A stretch of 64,000 nucleotides of DNA from Phycomyces nitens (GCA_022702545.1 JAHRBC010000002.1:930001-994000), one strand, 5' to 3'; numbered from the stretch's first letter, positions 21,513 through 33,441 are shown. Program-made: numbers and translations. The notes: generated from the letters alone by a model not told the origin.

Positions 21513-23374
21513 TTATGAGATGGAGATAGTCTTGAAGATATTGAAGCCAGAGTTTGATGTGCTAAGAACACATCCGGGAATCTGTCTATGCCAATGAAGT
21601 TCCTTGATCTGAGACTGGCCTTGATGAACAAACAGGAGCTGAGGAGGAATCTCGACACCATTGCTAGTAAGTCTGCCCTCTTCTTCAGTGTCAGGCTCAA
21701 CAGAGAGATCCCAGAGTGTCAATTGGTCATCGTCACCAGATACAGCCAGGACAGACTCTTCGGTAGGATGCCACTCAATTGAAGTGATTGGGGCAGTGTG
21801 CCACTTGAAGGTTGCAACCGGAGAAGGTCCTGCGCCTGGTCCACTAATCAAGCCATTGGAGTTGTAAGCCAAACATTCTCTTTTAAATGTATCTTATAAA
21901 GCACCTATAAACTTACCCCTTGAACATGCGAAGATCCCAGACACTGAATACACCATCATCATGACCACTGGCAAGCAAGTAGCTAGCCTTTTTGTTCCAT
22001 GTAATCACATTTACATCAGAGTTACTGGCACGGATACTGACAGCAGAGCGCTTCTTGTTACGAGTATCCCAAATCTTGACGGTCTGATCAGACGAACAAG
22101 AGGCAAACACATTGCGCTCAGAGGGAGACCATTGGAGATCCTCAACCGAAGACTTGTGTTCTCTAAAGGCAACCGAATCGGTATTGCATCCAGAGCCTGT
22201 AACAGTTGTGTGGTAGATCAAGCCATTGTTATCACCACTCAAGAGACTAGAATGGATCACACATTATTTACTCAATAATTCATCCATAATTACACTAAAC
22301 CACACTTACCGGCCAGTATCCAAAGGAGACCAATCAAGAGCATAACCTTCTTCACGTCCATGGTTGTGAACGGTATAGAGTGGCTTTGATGTCTTTGGCA
22401 GAGGAGTGGTAGGAACACTCAGGTTGTTCATATAAGGAGAGAGATCCCAGATATGAACCTTGCCAGTCTCTGCCCAGGTTGCTGCAATATGGTTATCCTT
22501 TTGCTGAGGCATTACTCTCAGGCGGTTAACACAGCCAGAGTGAGGAATCGACTTGTACTCGAGCACAGGATCCTCATCAAGAGCATCAGGATCCTCTTCA
22601 TCATCAGAATCTATCGTCCCACACACAGATATTGAGAGAATGCACCTTTAACTTTGTTGTTTATCAATATCCCTACCATGCTGCTGTGTCTTGTGGAGGT
22701 TGGACATCTTCATGACCAGGATCTCATTGTCGCGTACACCTGGCATGGAAGTACCAGCAGCTACAAATGCAGTAGCTGGGAACTGTTTTTTTTTATGAAA
22801 AATGAAAGAACAAGCCGAGAAAGCCATGGTCAGCCATCTTTACAGCCTTACTTTGTTTCCATATTCACAACTCTATACTCACGTTCTTGCGCTCATCACC
22901 CAACTTGTCTTCCAAAATATCAAAACTGAGGAAAGGAAGACGGACATCAAGGTTGTGGAGCATCACGTAGACAGACTGATCAGCCTCCAAGACCTCACCC
23001 TCTTCCAAAGGCTGGCCAGGAAGGTACAATTTCAACTCTTGTTCTTCCTCCTCTTCTTCTTCCTTTTCATCAACATCCATGCCTTTTTTTTTAAAGAAAG
23101 ATATTCACAATAATTTAATAATTGTCTTCTTTTTTTTATATAAAATAAAAGGGAGAAATTCACTAGATCTATACACTTATTTACCTTCACCAGCCTCGTC
23201 CTCCTCATCCATGCCCTCTTCATTCTCGGACTCTTCTTCAATCTCGTCGTCCCAGGCATCCTCGAATTCACCCATGGCATTACGCTCGGCTAATTGTCTT
23301 GCATGGCTTTGGTTGATATTGTTACCACCATTTTGATGCTGCAAATCATCGTGTTCGGCCTGACGTTTCGACAT
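21513..23374 (-). CDS. RRB1: GRWD1/Rrb1 ribosome biogenesis WD40 protein (485 aa)
   Basis: Six exons: 23374-23185, 23082-22883, 22782-22677, 22610-22310, 22246-21917 and 21843-21513. The acidic N-terminus ([17 protein letters not shown] and a Glu run) and [17 protein letters not shown] are characteristic of GRWD1/Rrb1. WD40 repeats follow: [46 protein letters not shown] and [16 protein letters not shown]. The C-terminus has the conserved [21 protein letters not shown]. In yeast Rrb1 escorts ribosomal protein L3 into pre-60S particles in the nucleolus. The gene is head-to-head with a small ORF only 66 bp away. The last intron ends inside a frame that stays open, so its acceptor (..TTGATTAG) was chosen by phase and family alignment. 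Confidence 0.93.
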
Positions 23375-23440
23375 GGTATAAAGCTCTTTGGAATCAAGCA
23401 AAAAAGAAAAAGAAAATCAATCGAATAAGGGAATCTCAAA

Positions 23441-23614
23441 ATGAAGCTTGGTGGACTATTTGACAAACCTTTTTTTTTTCAGACGACAGTCAAAAATATC
23501 CGTGACCACTTTTCCGATTTTGGTATGCAAGGATTGTCCGAAATTGATAGAGTTTTCGAGACCCAAGCGAGAATTATTTGGGTAACAGAAACCTTTGGGA
23601 CACTAATTTATTAA
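23441..23614 (+). CDS. small ORF of unknown function (57 aa)
   Basis: This uninterrupted ATG-to-TAA frame reads MKLGGLFDKP, then a Phe-Phe-Phe-Gln run, then TTVKNIRDHFSDFGMQGLSE and DRVFETQARIIWVTETF. The second half is compositionally coding-like and lies in a GC-richer island. The T-run followed by CAG (near 23470-23481) could instead be a 3' splice site, in which case the ORF would be the last exon of a shorter or different transcript. It sits 66 bp from the divergent Rrb1-like gene, implying a shared promoter. I do not recognise the family. Confidence 0.4.
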   Translation: MKLGGLFDKPFFFQTTVKNIRDHFSDFGMQGLSEIDRVFETQARIIWVTETFGTLIY

Positions 23615-23623
23615 AGGGTTTGG

Positions 23624-23659
<36 letters not shown>

Positions 23660-24721
23660 TTATAATAGGTTGACTTTGAGCTCATATTTCAATGTATTCT
23701 TCAAACTCGCATTCTCGAGCACTTTATTTTATTTATCTATTCATATCTGTCAAAAAGCCATTTTGACCTCGACTTTTAAGCTGTATTTTAGTTTATATGC
23801 TTAAAACAGATTAGTTTGGCTAGATATTCGCCCTTTATTGTTTATTATTATTATTATCTTCCATTTGACTGACTGGTTTATTCAACTATCCATAGTACAT
23901 CATTACACGCTATTGACACACATCATAAGCCAATGTATAATCATTTGTGCCTTGTATGCCCTCAATCTCTCTATTTTTCCAGCCATTGACTTTAATCATC
24001 TTTTTAGATGGCGTTTTTTGGTGCTGTTTAAAATGCATACTTTGAACGGTTTTTGCCAGTGTACTTTAATGTTCGTTCCAATATCCTTGTCTCTTAAATT
24101 TTTTGTCGTTTTCAATTTATATTCCTGCTCTTATCTTCTTGAATAACTTTCTCCACTTTCTGTTTTTTACTTTCTGCTTTTAATATCTACAATGTACTTT
24201 TACATAAACATTTATACTTTATAATGCTTGTATTTATTACTATACTAGCTCTATTTGTTCTTTCATTCGTTTGTCTAGCAATTGCATCCCAATCAATCTT
24301 GTCTCACCCACAAAGCCCTGTACACAAGAACAATAATTATCATCTTCGCGCCACATAAGGTATGAAAGGACTTTTTGTACAACAATGCATTCTAATACGC
24401 ACGTATTTCAGGGAAACCTCAAATAAGCATACGAAACAAGGTCAAGCAAAGAATGAGAAGTTATAAGCATCTCATAACATGTAGTGCTTTATTAACTTTT
24501 GCGAGAAGAATACTAATTGTTGACTAATTATTACCATTGCAAGGCGTGCCTTATTTGTCTTTTTGATTCTATTTACTAAAGATTGTACCTCTGTCCTACA
24601 ATACACCACGCCTCTTTTTTTTCTCTCTCATTCGAATTAGAGAAAAGCCGTTACAGAATCTAAAAAGTATTAAAGCCTCTCTTTCCGGTATTTATTCAAA
24701 TTATTATTATTATTATTTATT
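23615..24721. other. intergenic region; left border of the duplicated F-box block
   Basis: A T-run of about 36 (interrupted once) lies near 23622-23658. From about 23997 (AATCATCTTTTTAG) the sequence is nearly identical to 37333 onward and is the upstream region of F-box gene A. No independent gene is seen. Confidence 0.75.
24668..24692 (+). promoter_or_regulatory. conserved upstream box of F-box gene A
   Basis: The sequence ATTAAAGCCTCTCTTTCC with a GGTATT-like end sits about 30 bp before the ATG. It recurs before B (30544-30568, minus), D (38004-38028) and E (43864-43888, minus). Its position suggests a core promoter or transcription start element; that role is inferred. Confidence 0.5.
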
Positions 24722-26539
24722 ATGCTTTTATCAGACTTTCCTCAAGAAATCATAGACAAAGTCATTGATCTTTTGCCAGTCAAAGATAGAATCTCTTGCT
24801 GTCTAGTTTGCAAGTCATGGAACAACATCTTCCAGGACTCCTTGTACTTTGATATAAACATCAAAACCAGACACGCATTGAATAAAATATTGAGCCCATC
24901 CTCAGATAACCAACCCAACTATTATAACAATGGACACCTTGCTCGACATCTGCTTTTATATCTGGTAGAAGCAAAAGACGACGATATCTATGCACTACAG
25001 AAAATCTTTCCAAACGTAAAGTATATCCATTTTTGTCCAAACATTATAAACCGCGAGAACTTTGGATTTACTATTGATTGGCACCCCTGGAGATTGCTGA
25101 AAGAGCTCTACATCACTTTTGCGTTTGTCTTTATACCTAACATTGGGAGAAATATTGTTAAAGTAATCCTATGCTTACCACTCCTGACACGACTAGAGAT
25201 TGGCTCTAAAAGAGCGGTGCTATTTCCAAAAGTATTCTCATTAAACGATCTTGAAACTATTCACTCGCATCTAAAGCACCTTGAGCATTTGGCGCTAAAC
25301 TCAGTACTATTGCCAGTTTCTGACACCGACCTTGGACGAGTGACAGACGTATTACCAGCCACAGCAATGAGAAGCTTGGAAATAGAGAGTGGAAAGGCAG
25401 GCAATCGATGGTTATATTATTTCGCCCGAAAATACCCCAATCTACGCACACTTGAGTTTTGGACATCATGGACTGTGTTGGAGAGCAAAGAAAAAATAGA
25501 AAACACAACAACATTATTTGACAATGCGCCTCCGTCGTTTCAGCACCTAACAAAACTGGATCTTACTAATTCCCATTGCAATGACGATGAAGAGATACTT
25601 TTCAGGGACATAACCAATTTCGATAACGTACCGTTAAAACAAGTGTCAATTTCTATCGATTCAAGTAATGACTCTTATCCTGATAATGTCTTTGATGTTT
25701 CCAAACGCATCATAGAAGCCTGCCTGACCAAATACTCAAAGACTATCGAATCATTTTACCTGCAATATCAATCTATAAATGCAGTTCCAATGCAGTCGAT
25801 GGAGATGGAGACTACCCTTTGCAACCTGGTTAAACTAGATATCGACATGCCCATATCTATTGATCTAGATGCCTTTCTCTGTACAGCACCTCGCTTAAAA
25901 TCACTTGTACTCTACGATGCTGATATCAAAGTTAGAGATAAACTCTACACCTCAAAGAGATTTGGCCTTGAATCACTTGCGTTGTTCGGTGGAAAAATCA
26001 CTTCGGATGTTCTCCGGTTTCTGTCATTCCACTGCAGAGGCTTGAAAGAGTTGGATTTGACTAGATTATCAGTATATGGCAACTTTACGACACCTGGGTG
26101 CCAGTTTATCGACATGACATATAGCCGCATAGAGACATTATTTATATATTCTACAGAATTTATTATAAAAGACAACAACGAGTGTCCAGACAATGTCAAC
26201 ATAGCCCTTATTACACGACCAGTTGAAGATATTGCTCCAAAACAAGATTATGATCCAAATGTCCAGCCAAATGTCATTGGAGCACCTACCAAAGCTTATT
26301 ATCACTGGTTTTACGCATCTGAACCCCAAGATATGAATGCCATTTCAAAAGCACAAAGCTCCCGTATTATGAAATTTATTTCAAATTATGAGGAAAACAA
26401 AAGAATCACGCTAGAGAGGGCTCATATTAAAATACGAAAGCCTTCTAAGCGTTGGAAGCGCAGATGTGTTTTTGGGTACACAAAGATAAAACTTGGTTAC
26501 GTTGCTGATTATAGATCCTCAATCGATATTACATTTTAA
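24722..26539 (+). CDS. F-box/LRR-type protein, family member A (605 aa)
   Basis: This single-exon gene begins with an F-box (LSDFPQEIIDKVIDLLPVKD..CCLVCKSWNNIFQDSLY) at about residues 3-45. Degenerate leucine-rich repeats follow, such as LKHLEHLALNSVLLP, LTKLDLTNSHC and LKSLVLYDADI. Proteins of this build usually bind Skp1 through the F-box and recruit substrates for SCF ubiquitin ligases. Residues 1-44 and about 470-605 are nearly identical to gene D, whereas residues 45-470 are clearly diverged from all other copies here. The C-terminus is basic (RKPSKRWKRRC). The frame is intact, so the gene may be functional. No introns are evident, unlike the housekeeping genes. Confidence 0.85.
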   Translation: MLLSDFPQEIIDKVIDLLPVKDRISCCLVCKSWNNIFQDSLYFDINIKTRHALNKILSPSSDNQPNYYNNGHLARHLLLYLVEAKDDDIYALQKIFPNVKYIHFCPNIINRENFGFTIDWHPWRLLKELYITFAFVFIPNIGRNIVKVILCLPLLTRLEIGSKRAVLFPKVFSLNDLETIHSHLKHLEHLALNSVLLPVSDTDLGRVTDVLPATAMRSLEIESGKAGNRWLYYFARKYPNLRTLEFWTSWTVLESKEKIENTTTLFDNAPPSFQHLTKLDLTNSHCNDDEEILFRDITNFDNVPLKQVSISIDSSNDSYPDNVFDVSKRIIEACLTKYSKTIESFYLQYQSINAVPMQSMEMETTLCNLVKLDIDMPISIDLDAFLCTAPRLKSLVLYDADIKVRDKLYTSKRFGLESLALFGGKITSDVLRFLSFHCRGLKELDLTRLSVYGNFTTPGCQFIDMTYSRIETLFIYSTEFIIKDNNECPDNVNIALITRPVEDIAPKQDYDPNVQPNVIGAPTKAYYHWFYASEPQDMNAISKAQSSRIMKFISNYEENKRITLERAHIKIRKPSKRWKRRCVFGYTKIKLGYVADYRSSIDITF

Positions 26540-27429
26540 AAATATATACATGGTCTACGGTAAAAGAAGTATATTCTACTTTATATAATAAAATCGCAGA
26601 TTTATGACAAATTATACCAGATAATTCGTTTTGATAAAAATAAAAGCCACTTTTGTACTTTTATTCTACTGACACGTTGCGTATAGCTCCATATTTCCGG
26701 CTGGCCAAAACATATCATATATTCCCAAGTCTTCCTGTATCAATTATCTAAACAAATTGGTTAAGTAATGACCTTGGGAAGAACATGATTGCTACGTTTG
26801 GAGCAGCAATCAATTGAAAATCATAAGGATTGTAACAAAGAACCCCAACAATATTTATCTATTCCTATATCTCTCTCTTATTCACCATTAACTATCCAAA
26901 GAAGCATGATCTATCCCAACATTTTAACAATAGCTCAGTAATATCATACTAATTATATTATATTATTTATTATCGAAATATCTATATAAACATCGAAACG
27001 ATGAAAGCAATAAAAAACAAGCCTTACACTTCACTTCTTTTCTTTTATATATATTTCTCAAGAGAACAAGCTGCCGATTGCCAATATTCGGGCTAATGAG
27101 TTGTTAGAGGAGATCGATATTTATTCTCTTTTTCTTTTAACCGTTTGGACCACTTCTTTACATAAACCAACACAGCCCGTCTCACTACCATTATTGATAT
27201 ATATATATTACAACATGTACTCTCTCGTTCATGTTACCCACAAGACCTTTAAATCATATGCTTAGCTTCGCCAATCTGTTTGTCGTTTCAACCTTGACAG
27301 CATCCAAATTGTCATTAGAGGTTCTTTTCTTCCAAGAATATATCTTTTTCGTTTGTTCATTGTAAAGACTCGAGACATTATTTTCTTATAGTCACTAATT
27401 CATACTTGGAAAAAATACATAAATAGTGT
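26540..27429. other. non-coding spacer inside duplication copy 1
   Basis: AT-rich 3' flank of gene A, nearly identical to 39875-40765. It includes a conserved 3' stretch (ATGGTCTACGG near 26555) that also occurs beside copies C and D. No coding sequence was found. Confidence 0.7.
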
Positions 27430-28440
27430 TTAATATCGGGTATTTCTATCGCAAACAACAATCCCAGCCTTGAGAGATTTAGCATCATTGGTGTATGCCT
27501 TTTGCTCTGCAACGAAGGTTTTTATAGATTTACAGGCATGCTCAATTGGGTTCAAATTAGGATTTTGAGACAACCAGTAGTCAAAGCGCTTGACATGACA
27601 ACGATTTTTCCACCGTGTTATGTATGAACTAGTCGGTTAGTTGACATCATTTTCTTGAAAGGTAAATACATTACCATGTTTATAGTTCAACTTTTGTAAC
27701 CAAGGATTAAATTTTTGGGACAAACAATTGGCATGCACATCTTGATTGACAGAGTCATTGAGTACAGTCATAGGCCTAGATTATCTACCAGAATCTAGCC
27801 TTATCAACTTGAAGAATATATGTATTCTAAAAGCAGTATCCAGGGTTACAGATTATAGACAGTTCAGAATCATTGCCCTTTACTATGAACCTTCTAATCT
27901 GACTATATAACCCTTACCCTGTCCTTAAATCTTAAACTGACCCTGGCTCTTGACCAACAAAGCCAAATATTCTTCTATTCAAGTGCCAGTCTTGACCTAG
28001 ACACTGTTATGTAAGAATCTAATTCATTTGTCCAAAGACAGTGGGCAGCTGTATTTCTGCATACAATAACGCCAGCAAGTGCCAATTTTTGCTTGTGATA
28101 CCCATATCTCTCAAAAGTATGACAACTCACACTCAAGCAAAACGCATTGTTATTGATAGTACTGACTATTTTAAGTCTTCCTGATCTAGGTTTTAACGCT
28201 GTTGTACCAGTTTCTTCCCAACGTTTGATGATGCTTATAATCGTTGATTGAAAAATGTTTATGATGACTTTATCTCCCAGGGAATTGTTGGCCTTGTTAA
28301 AAAAAGAAGTAATTCTTCCACAAAGGAAATCTGAAAGCTCACCGCGAGGTGTGGTTCTTTTTAAATATTTCTCAACTGAAGAAACGTCGGATTTGTTAAT
28401 GGTATTTTGGGTTTAAAGGGAAAAGAAAGCTAAAATTAAT
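27430..28440 (-). pseudogene. degenerate Tc1/mariner-type transposase (copy in duplication 1)
   Basis: Read on the minus strand, fragments of a Tc1 transposase appear in order with stops and frameshifts between them. First comes a helix-turn-helix part (IIKRWEETGTTALKPRSGR), then an SVSCHTFERYGYHKQKLAL region, then NVFTFQENDV (the usual FQQDN block), then DYWLSQNPNLNPIEH (the usual SPDLNPIE block) and a short C-terminal end. The element can no longer code for a transposase. An almost identical copy lies at 40770-41750, so the insertion predates the segmental duplication. Confidence 0.8.
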
Positions 28441-28709
28441 AAAATAATATTCTAACTTTTGTATGCGACGAATTTTTGTGCTGGAGTGTATAAAGGTCTT
28501 TGTGGATAAGACGAATGACATATTACAAACTGTAATATATATCAATAATGGTAGAGAAAAGGTACTAGAGTAGATTTTACTTTTAACAACCAATTTTCTT
28601 GGTATCTTCAGTTATACAATTGCTTGTTTATTATATTATATATGGAGTATTCATTTTGTTTAATACATACTATATTTATTTAAAAAAAGTTTTTGTTACC
28701 GTACGTGAA

Positions 28710-30521
28710 TTAAGAGGTACTGGTTTGATAATCAGCGACGTAACCAAACTCTATGTTTGTATATCCAAAGGTATATTTGCGCTTCCAACGATTCCAACGC
28801 TCTCCTATTTTAATATTAGTCTTCTCTAGCGTAATTCTTTTGTTTTCCTCATAATTTGAAAAGAATTTCATAATACGAGAGCGTCGTGCTTTTGAAATGC
28901 GACACATCGTTTTGGGTTTAGATAAGTAAAACCAGTCATAATGAGCTTTGGTAGGTGTTCCAATGACAGTTGGAAAGACATTGGGATCATAATCTTGCTT
29001 TGGAGGAATATCTTTAACTAGTCGCGTAATAAGGGCTATGTTGATATTGTCTGGACACACCTGGTTATCTTGTATAATAAATTCTGTGCTATTTATGTAA
29101 AGCATCCATATGCGGCTATAGGTCATGTCGATAAACTGGCACCCAGGTGTTGTAAAGTTGCCGTATACTGATGATTTAATCAAATATAACTCTTTCAAAT
29201 CTCTGCAGTGGAATGACAGAAACCGGAGAACATCTGATGTGATTTTTGCGTCTTTTACTTTGAATGACTGGAGTCCAAATCTCTTTGAGGTGTAGAGTTC
29301 ATCCTTAATTTGGATATCAGAATGTTCAAGTTCAAGCGATTCTAAGCGAGGTGCCAAAAAAAGAAAGGTATCTAGCTCAACGGACACGGGGCTCTTGATC
29401 GTAAGTTCAACCAAATTACAAAGGGTGTTCTCCATCTCAATCAACTGTATTGGGACTGTATGTATAGATTTACAGCTTAGGTAAAACGATTTAATCTTCT
29501 TTGAATATTTGGTCAGGCAAGCGTCTGTGATACGTTTGGGAACATCACAGAGATCATTGGGAGAATGGTCGCCCGTTTGGTTGATAGAAACTACTACACG
29601 ATCAACCATCGTGTTTCTGGAATCGGATATTTCCCATGCAAATTTATCTTCTTCCCCAAAGTGTTTGGAATATCGAATATCCAAGTTTTTTAGGTGTTGA
29701 AATACCAAAGGATCTTTGAAGAATATTGCCATTGCACTGTTTCTGTGCTCTTTGAGATCGCCTGGGACATTTGTTGTACAGAATTTGATTGTGCGTAGAT
29801 TGGGGTATTTGTGAGTGAAATAAGATAGCCATCGATGACCTACATTTTCAGATTCTATTATCAAGCTTCTCATTGCTGTGACTGGTGATACGTCCGCTAT
29901 CTTTGCAAAGGCGATGTCAGAAATTGGCAATATTTTTGATTGTAGCTTCAAATGTTCGAGGTGCTTTAGATGCGAGTGAATGGTTTCAAGGTTGTCTAAT
30001 GAGAATGATAGTGTACTAATTAAAATATCCTGGATTTTGATCTCGAGTCGTCTGAGAGCGGGTAAGGACAGGAGCAATTTAACAAGTTTATCCCCCATGG
30101 CAGGTATATTGATAATACAAAAAGAGATGTCGAATTCTCTCAGTAATCTCCAGGGGTGCCAACCAGCATCCAATCCAAGGCCGTTCTGGTTAACATACGT
30201 ATTGGATAAACGAATATATCTTATGTTTGGAAACATCATTTGGAGTGTGTAGATATCTTCGTCTGTTACTTTCATATAATGTCCTATATGCATATATCGT
30301 ACAAGGTGTCCATTTTCTTGATAGTCGGGTTGGTTGTCAAGGAAGGAAGTCAGAGCACCATCCAAGGTCTCTCTGGAACGTATAAATAGATCAGAGTACA
30401 AAGAATCCTGGAAAATGTTGTTCCATGACTTGCAAACTAGACGGCAAGAGAGTTTGTCCTTGTAGAAGAGGAGATCAGTTAATATGTCTATGATTTCTCG
30501 AGGAAAGTCCGATAAGGGCAT
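28710..30521 (-). CDS. F-box/LRR-type protein, family member B (603 aa)
   Basis: Intact single-exon frame. The F-box is LSDFPREIIDILTDLLFYKD..CRLVCKSWNNIFQDSLY. The leucine-rich part contains LPALRRLEIKIQD, LKHLEHLKLQSKI, LNYL-like repeats and the RFLSFHCRDLKELYLIKSS block shared by the whole family. It faces gene A tail-to-tail across the Tc1 remnant. Gene E in the second duplication copy is nearly identical but broken, so B is the intact partner. Its core resembles that of gene D. The likely role is an SCF substrate receptor, inferred from architecture only. Confidence 0.85.
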   Translation of the reverse strand: MPLSDFPREIIDILTDLLFYKDKLSCRLVCKSWNNIFQDSLYSDLFIRSRETLDGALTSFLDNQPDYQENGHLVRYMHIGHYMKVTDEDIYTLQMMFPNIRYIRLSNTYVNQNGLGLDAGWHPWRLLREFDISFCIINIPAMGDKLVKLLLSLPALRRLEIKIQDILISTLSFSLDNLETIHSHLKHLEHLKLQSKILPISDIAFAKIADVSPVTAMRSLIIESENVGHRWLSYFTHKYPNLRTIKFCTTNVPGDLKEHRNSAMAIFFKDPLVFQHLKNLDIRYSKHFGEEDKFAWEISDSRNTMVDRVVVSINQTGDHSPNDLCDVPKRITDACLTKYSKKIKSFYLSCKSIHTVPIQLIEMENTLCNLVELTIKSPVSVELDTFLFLAPRLESLELEHSDIQIKDELYTSKRFGLQSFKVKDAKITSDVLRFLSFHCRDLKELYLIKSSVYGNFTTPGCQFIDMTYSRIWMLYINSTEFIIQDNQVCPDNINIALITRLVKDIPPKQDYDPNVFPTVIGTPTKAHYDWFYLSKPKTMCRISKARRSRIMKFFSNYEENKRITLEKTNIKIGERWNRWKRKYTFGYTNIEFGYVADYQTSTS

Positions 30522-31937
30522 AATATAAAGAGTATTTTGAATGAATACTGGAAAGAGAGGCTTTAATGCTTTTAAAGCCTTTTAATGGATTTTATATTAT
30601 TAGAATGGGAGAAAAAAGGTAAATAAAAAAAGGCTCTGTTTGTAGGACAAAGATAAAATCTACATCAAGTAGAGTCTAGACAAATAAAAAGGTTCAAAGC
30701 CTTGGAAATATAATAATTAGTGATGAACAATTATTTTGTTCTCATCAAGACTTAATGATATGCTACCTGCTTAAATATGTTAATATCTAGTCTCTCTCTC
30801 GATATTTGTTTGATCCAATATTGGGTAATGTATTTGAGGTTTACATGGAATTGGGGTGTATTAGAATATGTAATTTTGTATAAAAAGTCCTTTCATACCT
30901 TGTGTGACGCAAGGATGAGCATTGTTGTTTTTGTGTACAGGGGTTTGTTTGCGAGACAAGATTGATTGTCATACAATTGCCAGATAAATAAACGAAAGAA
31001 AAGGTAGAGCTAGGATAGCAATAAATACAAGTATTATTAAGTATAGATGTTCAAATAAAAGTACATTGCAGATATTAAAAGTAAAATAAAAAAAAGAAAA
31101 TATAAATGGTTATTCAAGGATATAAGAGCAGGAATATAACATGAAGACGAGAGACTTTATTGGAGACAATGATATTGGCCGTAACAAAAGGTACATTGAC
31201 AAAAACCGTTCTACAGTATGCATCTTAAACAGCTTCAGAAAACATTTCTTCGGTTGGAAAGTCAATATCCCTTTAAAGTATTTCTTGAAATATTGACAAG
31301 GTACATTAGAAAACTAATACCACCTCAACAGTGAAATAGTATGTGGTCGAGGGATATATTGGAGTCATTTTGTAGATATATGGTTCTTGACTTTGACGAT
31401 TTGAAAACTTGTTAATTTAAACCAAGATAAATATGTCAGTATCTTGACAAATACACTTCATCTACAGTTTAAAGATAATTTGCAAATTAAGGATATGTAT
31501 TTCCATTTTTATGAATATGGTGTAGAGTGCCTTATTGATAGATAACGCCAATAATATAGAGAGACCCATCAGGTCAGAGATTTTGAGTACTATCGTGCAA
31601 AGCCTTTATATGATCTCAATTTATCACTTGTAGAATTATTTGGGGATATATAATTTTTGACAAGAGGAGAGCTTCTAATACTAATTCAAATGTTTTCAAA
31701 GTAGACATAAAATATGAATTGACAAAAATAGACATATGATATAAAGGTTATTGGAGGTAATATTAATGATGAATTCTAAGCTAAAATATATACTAGTAAT
31801 GGTAGAGAAAAGGTACCAAAGTGGTTTTTACTTTTTTTTTAAAAACAAATGTTTTGATATATTTCGTCATAAAATTGCTATTTTATTAAATTCCATGTAG
31901 TATACTTCCTTTGCCGTAGACCATGTATATTTCAAAA
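30522..31937. other. upstream flank of gene B and 3' flank of copy C
   Basis: From 30522 to about 31280 the reverse complement resembles the upstream region of gene A (about 24000-24720), so the family shares roughly 700 bp of upstream sequence. From about 31798 to 31925 the reverse complement matches the 3' flank of genes A and D. No additional gene was found. Part of a TGACGCA motif is present near 30904. Confidence 0.65.
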
Positions 31938-33049
31938 TCAACTCTTGGTGTATATTGAATACCTATTGACATAACCAAGTTTTATCTTTGTGTACCCAAA
32001 GATGCATCTGCGCTTCCAACGTTTACTAGGATTTCTTATTTTAATATGAGCCCTCTCTAGCGTAATTCTTTTGTTTTCCTCATAGTTTGAAATAAATTTC
32101 ATAATACGGGAGCCTCTTGCTTTTGAAATTGGATGCATTTATTTAGGTCCAGATGCGTAAAACCAGTGATAATGAGCTTTGGTAGGTGCTCCAATGACAG
32201 TCGGCAAGACATTGGGATCATATTTTTGTTTTGGAGCAATATCTTCAACTGGTCGTGTAATAAGGGTGATGTTGACATTGTCTGGGCACTCGTTGTTGTC
32301 TTGTATAATAAATTCTGTATAACGTATAAAAAGTGACATTAAGCAAGTATATGTCATGTCAATAAACTGGCATCCAAGTGTTGTAAAGTTGCCGTATACT
32401 GATGATTTAATCAAATACAATTCTTCCAAATCTCTGCAGTGGAATGATAGAAATCGGAGAACATCTGATGTTATCTTTGCGTCGTTTACTTTGAACGAAT
32501 TGAGTCAAAATCTCTTTGAGGTGTAGAGTTCATATTTAATTTGGATATCAGAATGTTCGAGTTCAAGGGATTCTAAGTGAGGTGCTACACAGAGAAAAGT
32601 ATCCAGCTCGACAGATACGGGGCTCTTGATTACAAGTCCAACCAAATTACAAAGGATGTTCTTCATGTCAATCAACTGTATTGGGACTGTATGTATAGAT
32701 TTACAGCTTAGGTAAAACGATTTAATGTTGTTTGAATATTTGGTCAGGCAGGCTTCTGTGATAGGTTTGGGAAAATCACAGAGATTTTCAGGAGAATAGG
32801 TATCCATTTGGTTGATAGAAATTTCTACATTCTCAAACGTCTTGTTTTTGGAATCAGATATTTCCCATAGAAATCTATTGCTTTCCCCAGTGTAATTGTA
32901 GTATCTAATATGCAAGTGTTTTAGGTGTTGAAATACCAAAGGATCTGTGAGGAATATTTCTATTGTACTGTTTTTTTGCTCTTCGAAATCGGCCAGGTCA
33001 TTTATTGCACAATATTCGATTTTGCGTAGATTGGGGTATTTGTGAGTGA
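31938..33049 (-). pseudogene. truncated F-box/LRR family member C
   Basis: Only the C-terminal two thirds of a family member remain. Coding blocks 33049-32505, 32504-32142 and 32138-31938 are interrupted by an in-frame TGA at 32505-32507 (where paralogues have Gly after SKRF) and a TAA at 32139-32141. The 5' end is lost where the DIRS element begins, within the sequence for FTHKYPNLRK. The F-box itself is missing. Copy C keeps the family C-terminus, including SNYEENKRITLERAHIKIR. Confidence 0.9.
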
Positions 33050-33052
33050 AAT

Positions 33053-33171
33053 GGGAAAGTTGACGAAGTGAAAACGAAAAATGTGGTATAGGCTCTCCGA
33101 GTCGCGCTTTATTTTTTGAATATATATATATAATAAATTTCTCTATTCCCTTGTCTCTCATATCTTTCCAT
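33053..33171. repeat. DIRS left extension and left inverted terminal repeat
   Basis: The extension is 33053-33082 and the inverted repeat is about 33083-33171. The repeat begins GTGGTATAGGCTCTCCGAG and is the inverse of 37195-37285 with a few mismatches. Confidence 0.9.
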
Positions 33172-33291
33172 GCTAAGCTAGTTATGTGTTTGCTATCGAT
33201 GTGGTAATTGGGGAGGGAAATTGTGAGAATGATAATTAATAAAGAAAAAATGTTAAAAAGGGAGAAACTTTGAGTACCAGCGGTGGGTAGC

Positions 33292-33385
33292 TACCACATC
33301 TTTCGTCTTCACTTTGTCAACTTTCCCATTGTATGTCGTACTTAACACAATTGGTGTTGACTCCGTTACGACTACAGATGTGGTA
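33292..33385. repeat. DIRS internal complementary region
   Basis: Its left half is the reverse complement of the left extension (33053-33087). Its right half is the reverse complement of the right extension (37286-37332). The halves meet at CCCATTGTA, marking the circle junction. Confidence 0.9.
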
Positions 33386-33441
33386 CTGTTCTCAGTACTT
33401 GGCAAAAATATAGCTTCTGTGATGTGTGCTCCCCTCGAATA

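Larger units (their letters stand above)
23997..30745. repeat. segmental duplication copy 1 (about 6.7 kb)
   Basis: It contains F-box gene A, a Tc1 remnant and F-box gene B in inverted orientation. It matches 37333-44060 almost base for base in the flanks, spacer and B/E genes, with small indels. The core of gene A is the exception: there the two copies differ strongly. Confidence 0.9.
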
